From CAZWDO01 sp964632485 [NCBI: uncultured bacterium] (GTDB taxonomy: Bacteria > JAGOEH01): a DNA stretch of 64,000 bases. Position numbers and translations under genes: made by a program. The notes under the pieces were generated by a model that was not told where the DNA came from, searched no databases, and saw nothing but the letters and a program-made list of their open reading frames with translations. The stretch spans positions 299,573-363,572 of the forward strand of contig CAZWDO010000001.1 of NCBI GenBank assembly GCA_964632485.1, given 5' to 3'. Below, piece by piece: positions 9,131 to 18,172 of the stretch (position 1 is its first letter; each line of letters starts with the position of its first letter).

Positions 9131-10513
9131 TTATTTGGTAATGAGCAGTTTCTTTGACAATCCATCTTGAGGTTTAATCAGATACATACCTCTTGGCAGG
9201 TGCGACAGATTTGCCTGAGTAGTATTTCTCTTGAATAAAATCCTGCGGCCCAACATATCGAACAGATCAAAATTAGTAGGTTGTTTGAAATAGATCATGC
9301 CATTCGTGGGATTGGGAAAAACATGAAAATCATGTGAGACAACTGATGTTGCTTCATTGACTGACGTCGGGTTGCGAACCTTTTGATAATAAATCAGGTC
9401 CGGTTTAACAAGACCGGTGGTTTCAGCGCCGAGTGAATCTATAATGAGCATTAGTTGATGGCCTTCCTTGCTATAGAAATATATTTCGGTTCCATTATCA
9501 TAATCGAGTAGCCAATCAGTCCCGTTTTCCTCCTTGTACTCTTCATCCATTTCCCATTCCGTCCAAATCCATTGGTAAGTGATCTTGATGACCTCAACCG
9601 GTCCGTCATCCGGGGTTTCAAGCGTGCCGTATGCCTCAGACCAGTAATACCAGATATCCAAATCGTAAATAGTATCGCTATACCACGTTGTATCACCTTG
9701 TATCTCGTCAGTTGTGTCTTCGCTGTAATTAGATGAGTAAGCAGTATTGATAGACAGCGGAAGAGGTAAAATTTCTTCTTCAATATAGTCATCATAATCT
9801 AATTCTTCCATATTTAATCCCTCGTACCAGAGTCCTTCCTCATCAAGCAGATAATACTCATAAACATTTATACCCAGGTTAGGGGAACTGACATAAATAC
9901 AATGAGTCGCTTCTAATACTGAATCATTTTTGGGAGTGAGTTTGGGGTCAAGAATTTTTCTCTGGAGGGTAGAAAACTCCAAATCGTTTGGTATCGTCCA
10001 ATGCTGTGGCGTAGTAAAGTAGGGGTCTTCGAATCCCATGTCCATCGTAACGTTTTCAGGGATTACATAGTATTCAATAAAATCTGAGTTGTAGCTATAA
10101 ATCTTCTGCATATCCTCAAAGGTAATTTCGAAATCCGATGAGCGCCGACTTTTAGTGACTTTGCGCTGGGAAAAATTCTTGTTCATACGATCAAGCGCTG
10201 AATGATAAGTCTTTTCCAATTGTTCCTGACGATTTTTCTTTTCGTAAAAAGTCCGATGAAGCTGAGATGCGTTTTTCTCACTCTTTTCGCAACCGGTGCC
10301 AGGTACGAACCATCTGCGTCCGCACCATTCATACCAAACTCCGCAAGGATCCCAGGATGGAATCTGTAAAGTGTCACAAAAAGGCAGGTTACGGCCATTA
10401 TTGTTATTAAAAGCCGACACACTGTTTGGCAGAATTGCAATCATCGATAAAATCACCATGATCATAAACACTGGGATGAAATTTGTTTTTACATCCAGTA
10501 AAACTTTTTTCAT
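9131..10513 (-). CDS. Secreted T9SS-sorted protein of unknown function
   Basis: 460 residues from the ATG at 10513, which has AAAGGA upstream. The longer frame starting at 10594 would begin inside the promoter, so it is rejected. The protein has a signal peptide (hydrophobic segment ending near VSAF), a Trp- and Cys-containing N-terminal part (CDTLQIPSWDPCGVWYEWCG) and a long acidic, Asp/Glu/Tyr-rich middle. The short C-terminal T9SS type-A domain starts at HVFPNPTNG, contains the GMYLI motif and ends KKLLITK. The body matches no family I recognise. It is probably a surface-exposed or released protein. Confidence 0.82.
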   Translation of the reverse strand: MKKVLLDVKTNFIPVFMIMVILSMIAILPNSVSAFNNNNGRNLPFCDTLQIPSWDPCGVWYEWCGRRWFVPGTGCEKSEKNASQLHRTFYEKKNRQEQLEKTYHSALDRMNKNFSQRKVTKSRRSSDFEITFEDMQKIYSYNSDFIEYYVIPENVTMDMGFEDPYFTTPQHWTIPNDLEFSTLQRKILDPKLTPKNDSVLEATHCIYVSSPNLGINVYEYYLLDEEGLWYEGLNMEELDYDDYIEEEILPLPLSINTAYSSNYSEDTTDEIQGDTTWYSDTIYDLDIWYYWSEAYGTLETPDDGPVEVIKITYQWIWTEWEMDEEYKEENGTDWLLDYDNGTEIYFYSKEGHQLMLIIDSLGAETTGLVKPDLIYYQKVRNPTSVNEATSVVSHDFHVFPNPTNGMIYFKQPTNFDLFDMLGRRILFKRNTTQANLSHLPRGMYLIKPQDGLSKKLLITK

Positions 10514-10565
10514 AATAGTCCTTTCGTTGATGTTTATTGTAAGATTTGTTTTATCTTCTAAGTGA

Positions 10566-10594
10566 AGTATATCATATTTTAAAGGAATTGTCAA
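10566..10594 (-). promoter_or_regulatory. Sigma-70-like promoter of the T9SS-sorted protein gene
   Basis: Minus strand TTGACA (10594-10589), 17 bases, TATACT (10571-10566). The predicted transcription start is about 45 bases before the ATG at 10513. This fixes the start of that gene. Confidence 0.72.
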
Positions 10595-10656
10595 ATTAAT
10601 AAATGTATTTAAAATTTTCTACGCTATCCTGGCGATTTTCACGCCCTTTATCCCTG

Positions 10657-10690
10657 CTTACCAACTCGCGGAGGCAGCATCCGCGGTAAG
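10657..10690 (-). terminator. Hairpin downstream of the 68-residue gene
   Basis: CGCGGA (10667-10672) pairs with TCCGCG (10680-10685), extended by CTTAC/GTAAG with a bulge. It begins 21 bases after the stop of the gene at 10712-10918. No T-tract follows, so termination is uncertain. Confidence 0.35.
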
Positions 10691-10711
10691 TGAAAGATAA
10701 GGCTGTCTGAG

Positions 10712-10918
10712 TCAGCTTTTTTTAGATGTTTTTGCGCTAATTTTATTAATAACCCAGCTACAGATATAAAACACTATTAGCCATATTCCCAAATCGATGA
10801 TGAATCCTGGCCAAAAGGAAAATCTGGTAAATGGATCAAAACTAAAAAATCGAAAGCTCAAACGAGTGATGATAAACGTTAGGGCCAAGGCTAAAAATGA
10901 TTTCATGATGCTCGTCAT
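10712..10918 (-). CDS. Small two-helix membrane protein, unknown
   Basis: 68 residues with two hydrophobic segments (residues 5-22 and 35-58) and a basic Lys-rich C-terminus. GGAG lies 11 bases before the ATG, and an internal ATG at codon 5 is an alternative start. It lies between an attC-like site and a hairpin, in the same orientation as the gene on the other side of the attC-like site. It could be a second cassette gene. No family recognised. Confidence 0.5.
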   Translation of the reverse strand: MTSIMKSFLALALTFIITRLSFRFFSFDPFTRFSFWPGFIIDLGIWLIVFYICSWVINKISAKTSKKS

Positions 10919-10950
10919 GGTACGTGTCTCCTTCAGGGTTGATGGGTGAC

Positions 10951-11030
10951 GCCTAACGATGGAACGCGGCGTGTTGCGGCGATAAAATCAATGCAAATAG
11001 ACAGCGTCCGGGTTGATCGCTTGGTTAGGC
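10951..11030 (-). mobile_element. attC-like recombination site (integron cassette type), tentative
   Basis: An 80-base imperfect palindrome is bounded by GCCTAAC (10951-10957) and GTTAGGC (11024-11030). These match the RYYYAAC and GTTRRRY core-site consensus of integron attC sites. Inner arms are partly complementary (GATGGAACGC against GATCAACCC), with unpaired bases as in attC folding. Read on the minus strand it follows the stop of the 105-residue gene by only 4 bases, the arrangement of a gene cassette. No integrase and no second attC were found in the window. Confidence 0.45.
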
Positions 11031-11034
11031 CGAT

Positions 11035-11337
11035 TTACAGGATAATTTTAAGCAATTTTGTATAATCAGATTCGATAATAGGGGCAGGAACCAATGTTTG
11101 GACCAGTTCCGTTATCCATTCTCTGGATGTATTAATTTCTTCCAGCCTAATTCCATTCACTTGTCCGGTTAAAATTTCATAATGCCCGATATTGACTTTT
11201 ATTGGCTCTCTTTCACCTTTAGGCAGTACCTCAATAAATATCGTTTTTTCTTTTGAGTTGATATTAAGTATTAACATTTTTCCAAACCTTTTAAATTTTT
11301 TGTTAACTACTAATTTAATGATGCTTTCTGTTATCAT
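11035..11337 (-). CDS. Hypothetical protein, possible cassette gene
   Basis: 100 residues from the ATG at 11337; a further ATG 5 codons upstream (11352) lacks a ribosome site. The protein has a beta-rich centre (LILNINSKEKTIFIEVLPKG) and a C-terminal helix. It has no signal peptide or membrane segment and no family I recognise. Its stop abuts the attC-like site, which suggests an integron-type gene cassette. Confidence 0.5.
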   Translation of the reverse strand: MITESIIKLVVNKKFKRFGKMLILNINSKEKTIFIEVLPKGEREPIKVNIGHYEILTGQVNGIRLEEINTSREWITELVQTLVPAPIIESDYTKLLKIIL

Positions 11338-11375
11338 GTTGCCTACTTGCAATGGAATATATTTTTGGTTTTGTA

Positions 11376-11588
11376 TTAGCCGCCATTCTTGGAATATTCG
11401 GCGAGCTGCTCAGGCGACATCATTATAAAGTCGCCATTCATTGCCGCTCCGACTTCAGCACCGACAATCGGAATAACCTGCAGCCTTTCGCTTTGATAGA
11501 TTGATGCCAAGTTGCTTTGCAAGCGCCCGGATTGTGAGAAGCGCGACCTCTTTTACTCGTATATTTTCAATCCCGAATAAAATTCATA
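11376..11588 (-). pseudogene. EcsC-like fragment with frameshift
   Basis: Reading the minus strand, one frame gives FGIENIRVKEVALLTIRALAK then QLGINLSKRKA and soon hits a stop. The next frame continues as QVIPIVGAEVGAAMNGDF and ends at the TAA at 11376. Joined, the two pieces resemble the C-terminal part of EcsC-family proteins (IRALAKQLGINLTKRKALQVIPVVGA type). The usual N-terminal part is missing, and the fragment overlaps the 3' end of the reductase gene. It is read as a truncated, frameshifted remnant. A sequencing indel could explain the frameshift but not the truncation. Confidence 0.6.
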
Positions 11589-12202
11589 AATATCTTATCT
11601 TCTCTATTCGGCTCGGAAATTTTCCCTTTACCGAATTCGATCAGATTTAATACCCAGGCCATATTTTTCCCCAGAACCCGCATGATTTGCGCGCCTTCTT
11701 CATCCCGGACCGCCTCGCCCGGCGCCGCGCCATGGATGACATTCCAGTAATTCGAGGTGGGGATAATCATTTCGGAATAATTCAGATAGTGGTTCATTTG
11801 ATCGAAGGTCGTGACGCCCCCGGAACGCCTGACAGCGACAATGGCGGCGCCCACTTTAAGCCGCATCAACCGGCCGTTGACTCCGGCCACGTAGAAAGCC
11901 CGGTCCAAAAAAGCTTTCATGGTTGCGCCAATGCCTGAATAATGCACCGGCGAACCTATAATAATGCCGTCCGCGACTTTCATCATTTGGATCCACGGAT
12001 TGACTTCATCATCGATGATGCATCTCTCGTTTCGATTCTTCGCGCAGGCTCCGCAAGCGAGACATCCTCTCAGTTTACAGTTACCGACATGCACAATTTC
12101 GGATTCGATTTTCGCCTTCTCAAGTTCAGCTAAAATCATCTGTAGTGCATGATATGTATTGCCATCTTTACGAGGACTTCCATTAAATGCGATTACTTTC
12201 AT
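11567..12202 (-). CDS. NADPH-dependent FMN reductase / flavodoxin-fold iron-sulfur flavoprotein
   Basis: Cytoplasmic flavoprotein of 211 residues. FMN-binding start FNGSPRKDGNT (residues 5-15), a Cys cluster CKLRGCLACGACAKN (42-56) as in iron-sulfur flavoproteins and related reductases, and GSPVHYSGIGATMKAFLDR (84-102). It probably transfers electrons from NAD(P)H to quinones or small redox partners. GGAGAA precedes the ATG, and a TTGGAA/TATAAT promoter lies 230 bases upstream. It is the last intact gene before the EcsC-like remnant. Confidence 0.85.
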   Translation of the reverse strand: MKVIAFNGSPRKDGNTYHALQMILAELEKAKIESEIVHVGNCKLRGCLACGACAKNRNERCIIDDEVNPWIQMMKVADGIIIGSPVHYSGIGATMKAFLDRAFYVAGVNGRLMRLKVGAAIVAVRRSGGVTTFDQMNHYLNYSEMIIPTSNYWNVIHGAAPGEAVRDEEGAQIMRVLGKNMAWVLNLIEFGKGKISEPNREDKIFMNFIRD

Positions 12203-12428
12203 AGATTCTCCTGTTGAAAAATATTAACGGTTTTCAAGCGCCTAGCGGGATTTACGCTCAAAAGATAGATAATCACTCCAATGACTGAAACTTAACTCTA
12301 ATTAGCCCGGCCAGTCATTCCTGTTCAGTTTGTAACTAAAATCCTGCATACCCAAAATTATCGGCCCGACACCGCATTTTGTTGGGGCCGAATATTCAAA
12401 CAGAGTGAAAATAATCCCTCTTAAGTAC

Positions 12429-12457
12429 ATTATACCACATATTTAAAATATTTCCAA
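12429..12457 (-). promoter_or_regulatory. Sigma-70-like promoter of the flavodoxin-fold reductase gene
   Basis: Minus strand TTGGAA (12457-12452), 17 bases, perfect TATAAT (12434-12429). The rest of the 12203-12522 intergenic stretch holds a leader of about 220 bases with nothing recognisable. Confidence 0.65.
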
Positions 12458-12522
12458 GATTATTTTATTTTGCTAAAAACCCATAAAACCTAAAATTTCC
12501 GATTTGCTGAGGAGCGCTAAAT

Positions 12523-12560
12523 AAAAAACCCGCCCTTTGTCAGGCAAAAGGCGGGTTTTT
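12523..12560 (-). terminator. Rho-independent terminator of the M3 peptidase gene
   Basis: AAAACCCGCC (12525-12534) pairs with GGCGGGTTTT (12550-12559), with an inner CTTTG/CAAAG extension and A- and T-runs on the two sides. It lies just after the stop of the peptidase on the minus strand and could work bidirectionally. Confidence 0.85.
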
Positions 12561-12580
12561 CACTAATCAGCGGGAAAGGA

Positions 12581-14701
12581 TCAATTTTTCAAACCGCGAC
12601 GTTTCAAGAGCGATTCCACGGAAGGATCGGCGCCGCGGAACTCTTTATAAAGTTTCATAGGATCTTCAGTGCCGCCTTTTTCGAGGATGCATTTACGGAA
12701 AGCGCTGGCATATTTCTGGTTAAACAGATCGCCACTGGACTTGAATGCGTCAAAGGCGTCGGCATCCAAAACTTCCGCCCAGATATAGCTGTAGTAACCG
12801 GCCGAATAGCCGCCGGAAAAAATATGGTTGAAATAGGGAGTACGGTAGCGGACGATAATTTCCGGGATCAAGCCGATTTTATCAAGGGAATTTTTTTCAA
12901 ATTGATTGACGTCATCGATAGACTGTGATCCGTCATAGGTATGCCAATCTAAATCCAATAAAGCGGCCGACAGGTATTCGGTGGTAATAAAACCCTGATT
13001 GAATTTAGAAGATTTATTGATTTTATCGATCAGCTCCTGGGGAATCGGCTCGCCGGTTTGATAATGTTTGGCATAACTTTGCAGGACCTCTGGTTCCAGA
13101 GCCCAATTTTCCATGATCTGCGAGGGCAACTCAACAAAATCCCGCGCGACTGCGGTACCGGACAAAGTCGGGTACACGCATTTCGATAGCAGCCCATGCA
13201 GGCCGTGGCCAAATTCATGGAATAACGTCTCAACCTCGTCAAGCGTCAGCAGCGAAGGAGTCGAAGCGGTGGGTTTGGTAAAATTACCATTATTGCAGAT
13301 AATCGGCAACACCGCCAGGCCGTCTTTAACATACTGGTCGCGCAGGTTGTTCATCCAGGCGCCGCCGCGTTTGCCTTCACGCGGATAATAATCTACATAG
13401 AGTATTCCGATCACGCTACTATCCGGATTGATCACCTCATACGTTTTAACATCTGGGTGATATTTTGGTAAATCTGAGCGTTCCTTAAATTGAATCCCGT
13501 AAAGCCTGTTAGCCACCGAAAAAACTCCGTCGATGACATTTTGCAATTGAAAATAGGGGCGCAATTCCTCTTCCGAAAGATCATATTTGGCCTTTTTCAA
13601 TTTTTCCGCGTAATACCACCAATCCCAGGGTTCCAGTTTAAAATTACCATCTTCCTTATTAATAATATCCTGTAATTCTTTAACTTCCTGTTGGGCTTTG
13701 GCCAGAGCGGGCTTCCAGATTTTCAGCAGAAAATCATAAACCGGCTGCGGTTCCTTGGCCATATTTTCTTCCAGTACATAATGGGCATGGGTTTTGTATC
13801 CCAACAGATTGGCGCGTTCCAGACGCAATTTAACAATTTCAGCGGCCAACGCCTTATTGTCAAGGGAATCATTATAATCGCCCCGCATGATATAGGCCTT
13901 GAACAGTTTCTCCCGCAGGCAACGATTATCCGCATAGGTTATAAACGGGATCAGGCTCGATTTTTGAACCGTGAACACCCATTTGCCGGCTAAACCCCGT
14001 TTAGCAGCTTCTTCCGCTGCCGTTTCCTTTGCCATGGCCGGCAATCCGGCCAGATCCTCTTCGTTTTCTAGGAGCATCTGGTACCGATCGTTTTCAGCAA
14101 GGGTATTATCACCGAATTTCAATGTCAATTGCGAAAGCTTTTGATTAATCTCCCGCAATTTTTGCTGGTTGATCGAATCAAGGGCCGCGCCCTGGCGGAC
14201 AAACTGCTTATAATAATAGTCCAACAATTTTTGCTGTTCCAGGTTTAAATCCAGATTATCTTTTTGCCCCCAAACCTGTTGGACACGGACAAATAATTTG
14301 GGATTCATGCTGATATCATCGGAATGAGTTGAGATTTTTTCGGCAATAACTTTCGCCGCTTCCTGCATTTCAGGAGTACTCATCGACTCATTCATAGCAT
14401 AAAAAATATTCTGCACTTCAGCCAGCAAACGACCGCTGTAGGACAAAGCAGCAATTGTGTTGTCAAAATCCGGCGCGGCCGAATTGCTTACAATCGTTTC
14501 AATTTCTTCTTTGTTAAGTCGAATCGCCTCTTCCACTGCCGGCACATAATGCTCAGGTTTAATCTTATTAAAATCAGGCGCTCCAAAGGGAGTATCACTC
14601 TTTACCAACAACGGATTATCTCCTGTTTCGGATTTTGGGGTGGATTTCTGACAGTAAACCATCAAACCCAGTACAAGTAACAAAACACAAAAACGCCGCA
14701 T
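12581..14701 (-). CDS. dcp: M3 family oligopeptidase / dipeptidyl carboxypeptidase, lipoprotein
   Basis: Zinc metallopeptidase of 706 residues that cleaves short peptides. The catalytic HEFGHGLHG motif is at residues 495-503, with the downstream Glu region of M3 enzymes. The length matches the Dcp/oligopeptidase A family. Unlike E. coli Dcp, the N-terminus is a signal with a lipobox-like LMVYC at about residue 17, so the enzyme is predicted to be an envelope lipoprotein, as in several Bacteroidetes-type homologues. GGAAGGAAGG precedes the ATG. Its own TTGACT/TAACAT promoter is upstream and a terminator downstream, so it is monocistronic. Confidence 0.9.
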   Translation of the reverse strand: MRRFCVLLLVLGLMVYCQKSTPKSETGDNPLLVKSDTPFGAPDFNKIKPEHYVPAVEEAIRLNKEEIETIVSNSAAPDFDNTIAALSYSGRLLAEVQNIFYAMNESMSTPEMQEAAKVIAEKISTHSDDISMNPKLFVRVQQVWGQKDNLDLNLEQQKLLDYYYKQFVRQGAALDSINQQKLREINQKLSQLTLKFGDNTLAENDRYQMLLENEEDLAGLPAMAKETAAEEAAKRGLAGKWVFTVQKSSLIPFITYADNRCLREKLFKAYIMRGDYNDSLDNKALAAEIVKLRLERANLLGYKTHAHYVLEENMAKEPQPVYDFLLKIWKPALAKAQQEVKELQDIINKEDGNFKLEPWDWWYYAEKLKKAKYDLSEEELRPYFQLQNVIDGVFSVANRLYGIQFKERSDLPKYHPDVKTYEVINPDSSVIGILYVDYYPREGKRGGAWMNNLRDQYVKDGLAVLPIICNNGNFTKPTASTPSLLTLDEVETLFHEFGHGLHGLLSKCVYPTLSGTAVARDFVELPSQIMENWALEPEVLQSYAKHYQTGEPIPQELIDKINKSSKFNQGFITTEYLSAALLDLDWHTYDGSQSIDDVNQFEKNSLDKIGLIPEIIVRYRTPYFNHIFSGGYSAGYYSYIWAEVLDADAFDAFKSSGDLFNQKYASAFRKCILEKGGTEDPMKLYKEFRGADPSVESLLKRRGLKN

Positions 14702-14771
14702 AAGACCTTCCTTCCGGTTAAGTGTATTGATTGCGGGCTTTAAATTTATACCCCGCTATGAGAATAAAATT

Positions 14772-14800
14772 ATGTTAACCACAATTCAATATAAAGTCAA
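14772..14800 (-). promoter_or_regulatory. Promoter of the M3 peptidase gene
   Basis: Minus strand TTGACT (14800-14795), 17 bases, TAACAT (14777-14772), about 70 bases before the ATG at 14701. Confidence 0.5.
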
Positions 14801-14848
14801 ATATAATTCCCAAAAAACTACATTTTATAATCTTTTTATTCACGGTCC

Positions 14849-14873
14849 TTCCCGGAATAAAATATCCCGGGAA
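14849..14873. terminator. Inverted repeat between RND operon and peptidase gene
   Basis: TTCCCGG (14849-14855) pairs with CCGGGAA (14867-14873). On the plus strand TTTTT follows. It lies 64 bases after the stop of the last RND gene (minus strand), where a terminator is expected, but the T-tract is on the wrong side for that operon. Confidence 0.4.
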
Positions 14874-14936
14874 TTTTTAGCCATTATCCGATCGTTTTTC
14901 AGACAGCATGTTAATTCCACAGGCAAAAGAGGGCTG

Positions 14937-17900
14937 TTACGAACCGGTTGAGATTTCTTCACTGCCAACAGCAGATTCAGAATAAATCTGGCTGATCGGT
15001 GGGGCATCAGGATTTTCAGAGGGCCGCCAATAAATAAAGCTCGGCCAGAATCGGCTCCAGAAGGTTCTCAGATCATCCAGATAGGTGTAAAAAACCGGTA
15101 CGGCAAATAAAGTCATCAGTGTTGAACTGATCAACCCGCCGATCATTGTAATTCCCATAGGAGAATACGGAATACCAATCAGAGAGGTATTTCCGACCGC
15201 CATGGGGAAAAGTCCGCAAATCGTCGTCATGGCCGTCATCATGATCGGACGCAGACGATGCGCGCCCGCTTCAATGATCGCCTCATCGCGCGAGTAGCCC
15301 ATATTCCGAAACTGATTAATCATGTCTATCAACACAATGGCGTTGTTGACCACCACACCGATCAGAACGACCAAACCGATACCGGCCATTATTTCAAACG
15401 TGGTTCCCGAGAGGTAAAGCAACCAAAACGATCCGGTGAACGCCGCCGGAATGGAAATCAGTACGGAAACGGGCAGTATAAAAGACTCGAAGAGCACGCC
15501 CATGATAATAAACACAAAAACCACCGAGAGCAGCAATGCCAGGTTCAGCGCGTTATCCTGCTCTTCCATCCGCCGGAAGCGTTGTCCCTGTTCATAAGAA
15601 TAGCCAGTCGGGAAATTATAATTGCTGATAATTTTTTCAATTCGCCCCGATATTCGTTCCAAATCGTCGGAATCGACGAAAATTGTCAGTTCCATGAACG
15701 ATTTTCCGTTTTCCCGGCGAATATTCCCCACTCCCCGATGAAAAGTCAAATCGGCAATTGAGGAGATAGTCGTTTCCTTGTTATCTTCGGTCTGCAGGAA
15801 AAAATTTTCCAGTTGAGCGACAGATTGCCGCTGGTCAGAATCGGATTTCAGGTAAATATCGATCTCTTTTTCGGCGGTTTTGAAATTGGATATTTTGCGT
15901 CCCCGCAGATAAAATGACAGATATTGACTCAAATAAGAGGGATTAATGCCAACGGCATACGATTTTTCCCGGTCCATTCTAATGTGGATTTCCTCATTGC
16001 CGATTTCGGTTTCCGTATCCACGCCTAATACGCCATCTACCAGCCGCAGTTGTTTTTCCAGATCATCGCAAAGTTCCGTCAAGACGTTGGTATCATACCC
16101 ACGCAGGGTATAAGTCACCGATTTGTTCATTCCTGAAGGATCTTCACGCCATGATGTACGAATGCGGATACCGGGAATGACCGGCAACGAATTCTTGATA
16201 TTTTGGCCCAGCTCTTCCCGGCTGAGTTTTTTGCGGGGAAGAAGATTGAGTTTTTCCTTGATTTTTCGCAAAACCGTATGATACCATTGCGTTTCTTTAC
16301 TGGGCTTGAGATAAACTTCAATCATCCCACGTTGCCCCCAGGTCCGTGTTGTAATATGATCGACGCCATAGATAGAGTCGCGTTCCCAGATTTTTTTCGA
16401 GTAAAAATTAAGCACGCTATCCGCGCGTTCCGCCGAAAAATTGGGTGGAAAATTCACTCGTAAGCGGGCATCAGTGGGACCTCCCTCAGCCGAATCGCTT
16501 TTTTTCATTTTCTGAAAGGGGATTACCTGACTGCCGATCATTACCAGGATAATCAAAACCATATCGGTACGATGATACAAAATTTTACCGAGGGAGAATT
16601 GATACTTTTTGATCAGTTTATCAACAAAAGGATGTTTAACTGTATTAGCGGCAGGGCCGTGTATAATTGTAGTCCCCAGAGGAATCAGCACGAGAGCGAT
16701 CAGCAGACTGGCTAAAAGGGCGATTATTACCGGCATCCCAATGCGCAACAAATAAAAAGTTAATTCTGAATCCCCGCCCATGAACATCATGGGAACGAAG
16801 ACCACAACCGTGGTCAGGGTTGACATGATAATCGCCAGTCCTACTTCCGACGCGCCATGGATTGCGGCCCGTTTTCGTTCATAGCCCATGTTGTTGAAGC
16901 GATAGATATTTTCAGTGATAACAATGGAATTATCGACGACCATGCCGATTGAAATCATCAGCCCGGTCAATGTGAACAGGTTTAAAGTCCATCCCATAAA
17001 ATACATAGTAAGAATCGTAACCATGAGACAAAGAGGAATGGCCATTGTAATGATGCTGGTTGATCCTAAGCGTTTAAAAAACATCAGCAGCACCAAAAAG
17101 GCAAAAAAACCGCCCCAGATACCGGTCATCTGGACATTAAAAATAGAATCGCGGATGATATTGCCCTGGGAGAAAAACAGAATGTACTTATACCCGGCAA
17201 GCTCCTTGCGATTTTTAAATTGTTCGATAAGGGTCTGATCCAGCAACTGGCATACTTCCACCGTATTGGCCTGGCTCTCTTTAAAAATGCCGATACCGGT
17301 GGCGATCTGGCCATCAATCCGCCAAATACTGCGCTGTTCATCGTCCACATCAAAAATCACACGGGCCACATCTTTAATCCGTATATTGTCCTGTATCTCC
17401 ATTTCTTCAATTTCCCGGATATCACGAAACCGCGAATCAACGCGCAACAACAATTTTTGCTCCCCTTCATACACATATCCGCTGGATAACCCAAAGTTAT
17501 CTTTCCGTAATTTGGATACCAGGATCGGCAGACTTACTCGATGCGCTTTAATTTTATTATTATCCAAAATAATCTGGATATATTTCTCCTTCATACCCCA
17601 AAGCTCGACATTAGCGACGCCTTTCAGGCGTTCCACCGGTTCTTTGATATACTTTTCAATGGTATGATTGGGGTCAGAATCCTCTTCGGGAAAAACCACT
17701 CCAAAGTACAAAATCGGTTCATCATTTTCACGATAGCGATGAATGTAGAAATACTCGATTTCGTCCGGAAGTTCGGGCCGGGCGCGTTCCAGCCGATCGG
17801 TCACCTGGGCGTAAGCGACGTCCATATTGGTTCCCTGGGCGAACTCAAGCCAGAACCAGCAACCGCGAGTTTGGGAATTACTGTGGACCCGGCGCAGGTC

Positions 17901-18152
17901 TTTAACGGTTTTCAGATTCCCTTCCAAGGGCTTAACGATCTGCTCTTCTATTTCCTTGGGATTGGCATCGGGGTAGGGAACCCAGACGCCTAAATTCGGG
18001 AAATTGAGGCCTTCGGGGAAAAGATCGACTTTGATGCGCATATAGGCAATCATACCAATCACCAGAATTGCAAAAAGAATCATGCTGACGGTTACCGGAC
18101 GGCGAATCGAAAACCGCGGCAATAACCGTTCTTGTATTTTAGGTTCAGTCAT
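14937..18152 (-). CDS. RND efflux transporter permease subunit (second of two)
   Basis: Inner membrane proton-driven exporter of 1071 residues in the HAE-1/AcrB superfamily. An N-terminal transmembrane helix (about 20-38) is followed by a periplasmic porter domain and the six-helix bundle with GMVVDNSIVITENIYR in the TM4 region. The second half repeats this with GVVVNNAIVLIDMINQ. Asp in the VDN motif corresponds to one proton-relay Asp; the neighbouring position is Asn. A strong GGGGGAGG site precedes the ATG. It lies 20 bases downstream of a second RND permease, with an adaptor gene first in the operon, a layout of heteromeric MdtBC-like pumps. No outer membrane factor is adjacent. Confidence 0.92.
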   Translation of the reverse strand: MTEPKIQERLLPRFSIRRPVTVSMILFAILVIGMIAYMRIKVDLFPEGLNFPNLGVWVPYPDANPKEIEEQIVKPLEGNLKTVKDLRRVHSNSQTRGCWFWLEFAQGTNMDVAYAQVTDRLERARPELPDEIEYFYIHRYRENDEPILYFGVVFPEEDSDPNHTIEKYIKEPVERLKGVANVELWGMKEKYIQIILDNNKIKAHRVSLPILVSKLRKDNFGLSSGYVYEGEQKLLLRVDSRFRDIREIEEMEIQDNIRIKDVARVIFDVDDEQRSIWRIDGQIATGIGIFKESQANTVEVCQLLDQTLIEQFKNRKELAGYKYILFFSQGNIIRDSIFNVQMTGIWGGFFAFLVLLMFFKRLGSTSIITMAIPLCLMVTILTMYFMGWTLNLFTLTGLMISIGMVVDNSIVITENIYRFNNMGYERKRAAIHGASEVGLAIIMSTLTTVVVFVPMMFMGGDSELTFYLLRIGMPVIIALLASLLIALVLIPLGTTIIHGPAANTVKHPFVDKLIKKYQFSLGKILYHRTDMVLIILVMIGSQVIPFQKMKKSDSAEGGPTDARLRVNFPPNFSAERADSVLNFYSKKIWERDSIYGVDHITTRTWGQRGMIEVYLKPSKETQWYHTVLRKIKEKLNLLPRKKLSREELGQNIKNSLPVIPGIRIRTSWREDPSGMNKSVTYTLRGYDTNVLTELCDDLEKQLRLVDGVLGVDTETEIGNEEIHIRMDREKSYAVGINPSYLSQYLSFYLRGRKISNFKTAEKEIDIYLKSDSDQRQSVAQLENFFLQTEDNKETTISSIADLTFHRGVGNIRRENGKSFMELTIFVDSDDLERISGRIEKIISNYNFPTGYSYEQGQRFRRMEEQDNALNLALLLSVVFVFIIMGVLFESFILPVSVLISIPAAFTGSFWLLYLSGTTFEIMAGIGLVVLIGVVVNNAIVLIDMINQFRNMGYSRDEAIIEAGAHRLRPIMMTAMTTICGLFPMAVGNTSLIGIPYSPMGITMIGGLISSTLMTLFAVPVFYTYLDDLRTFWSRFWPSFIYWRPSENPDAPPISQIYSESAVGSEEISTGS

Positions 18153-18172
18153 AAATACCTCCCCCCCTGGCT

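Noticed and set aside
15258-15761. Long frame on the plus strand inside the RND gene (and other long antisense frames across the RND, V-ATPase and peptidase genes)
   Set aside because: Antisense shadows of clearly conserved genes with no ribosome site or family match.
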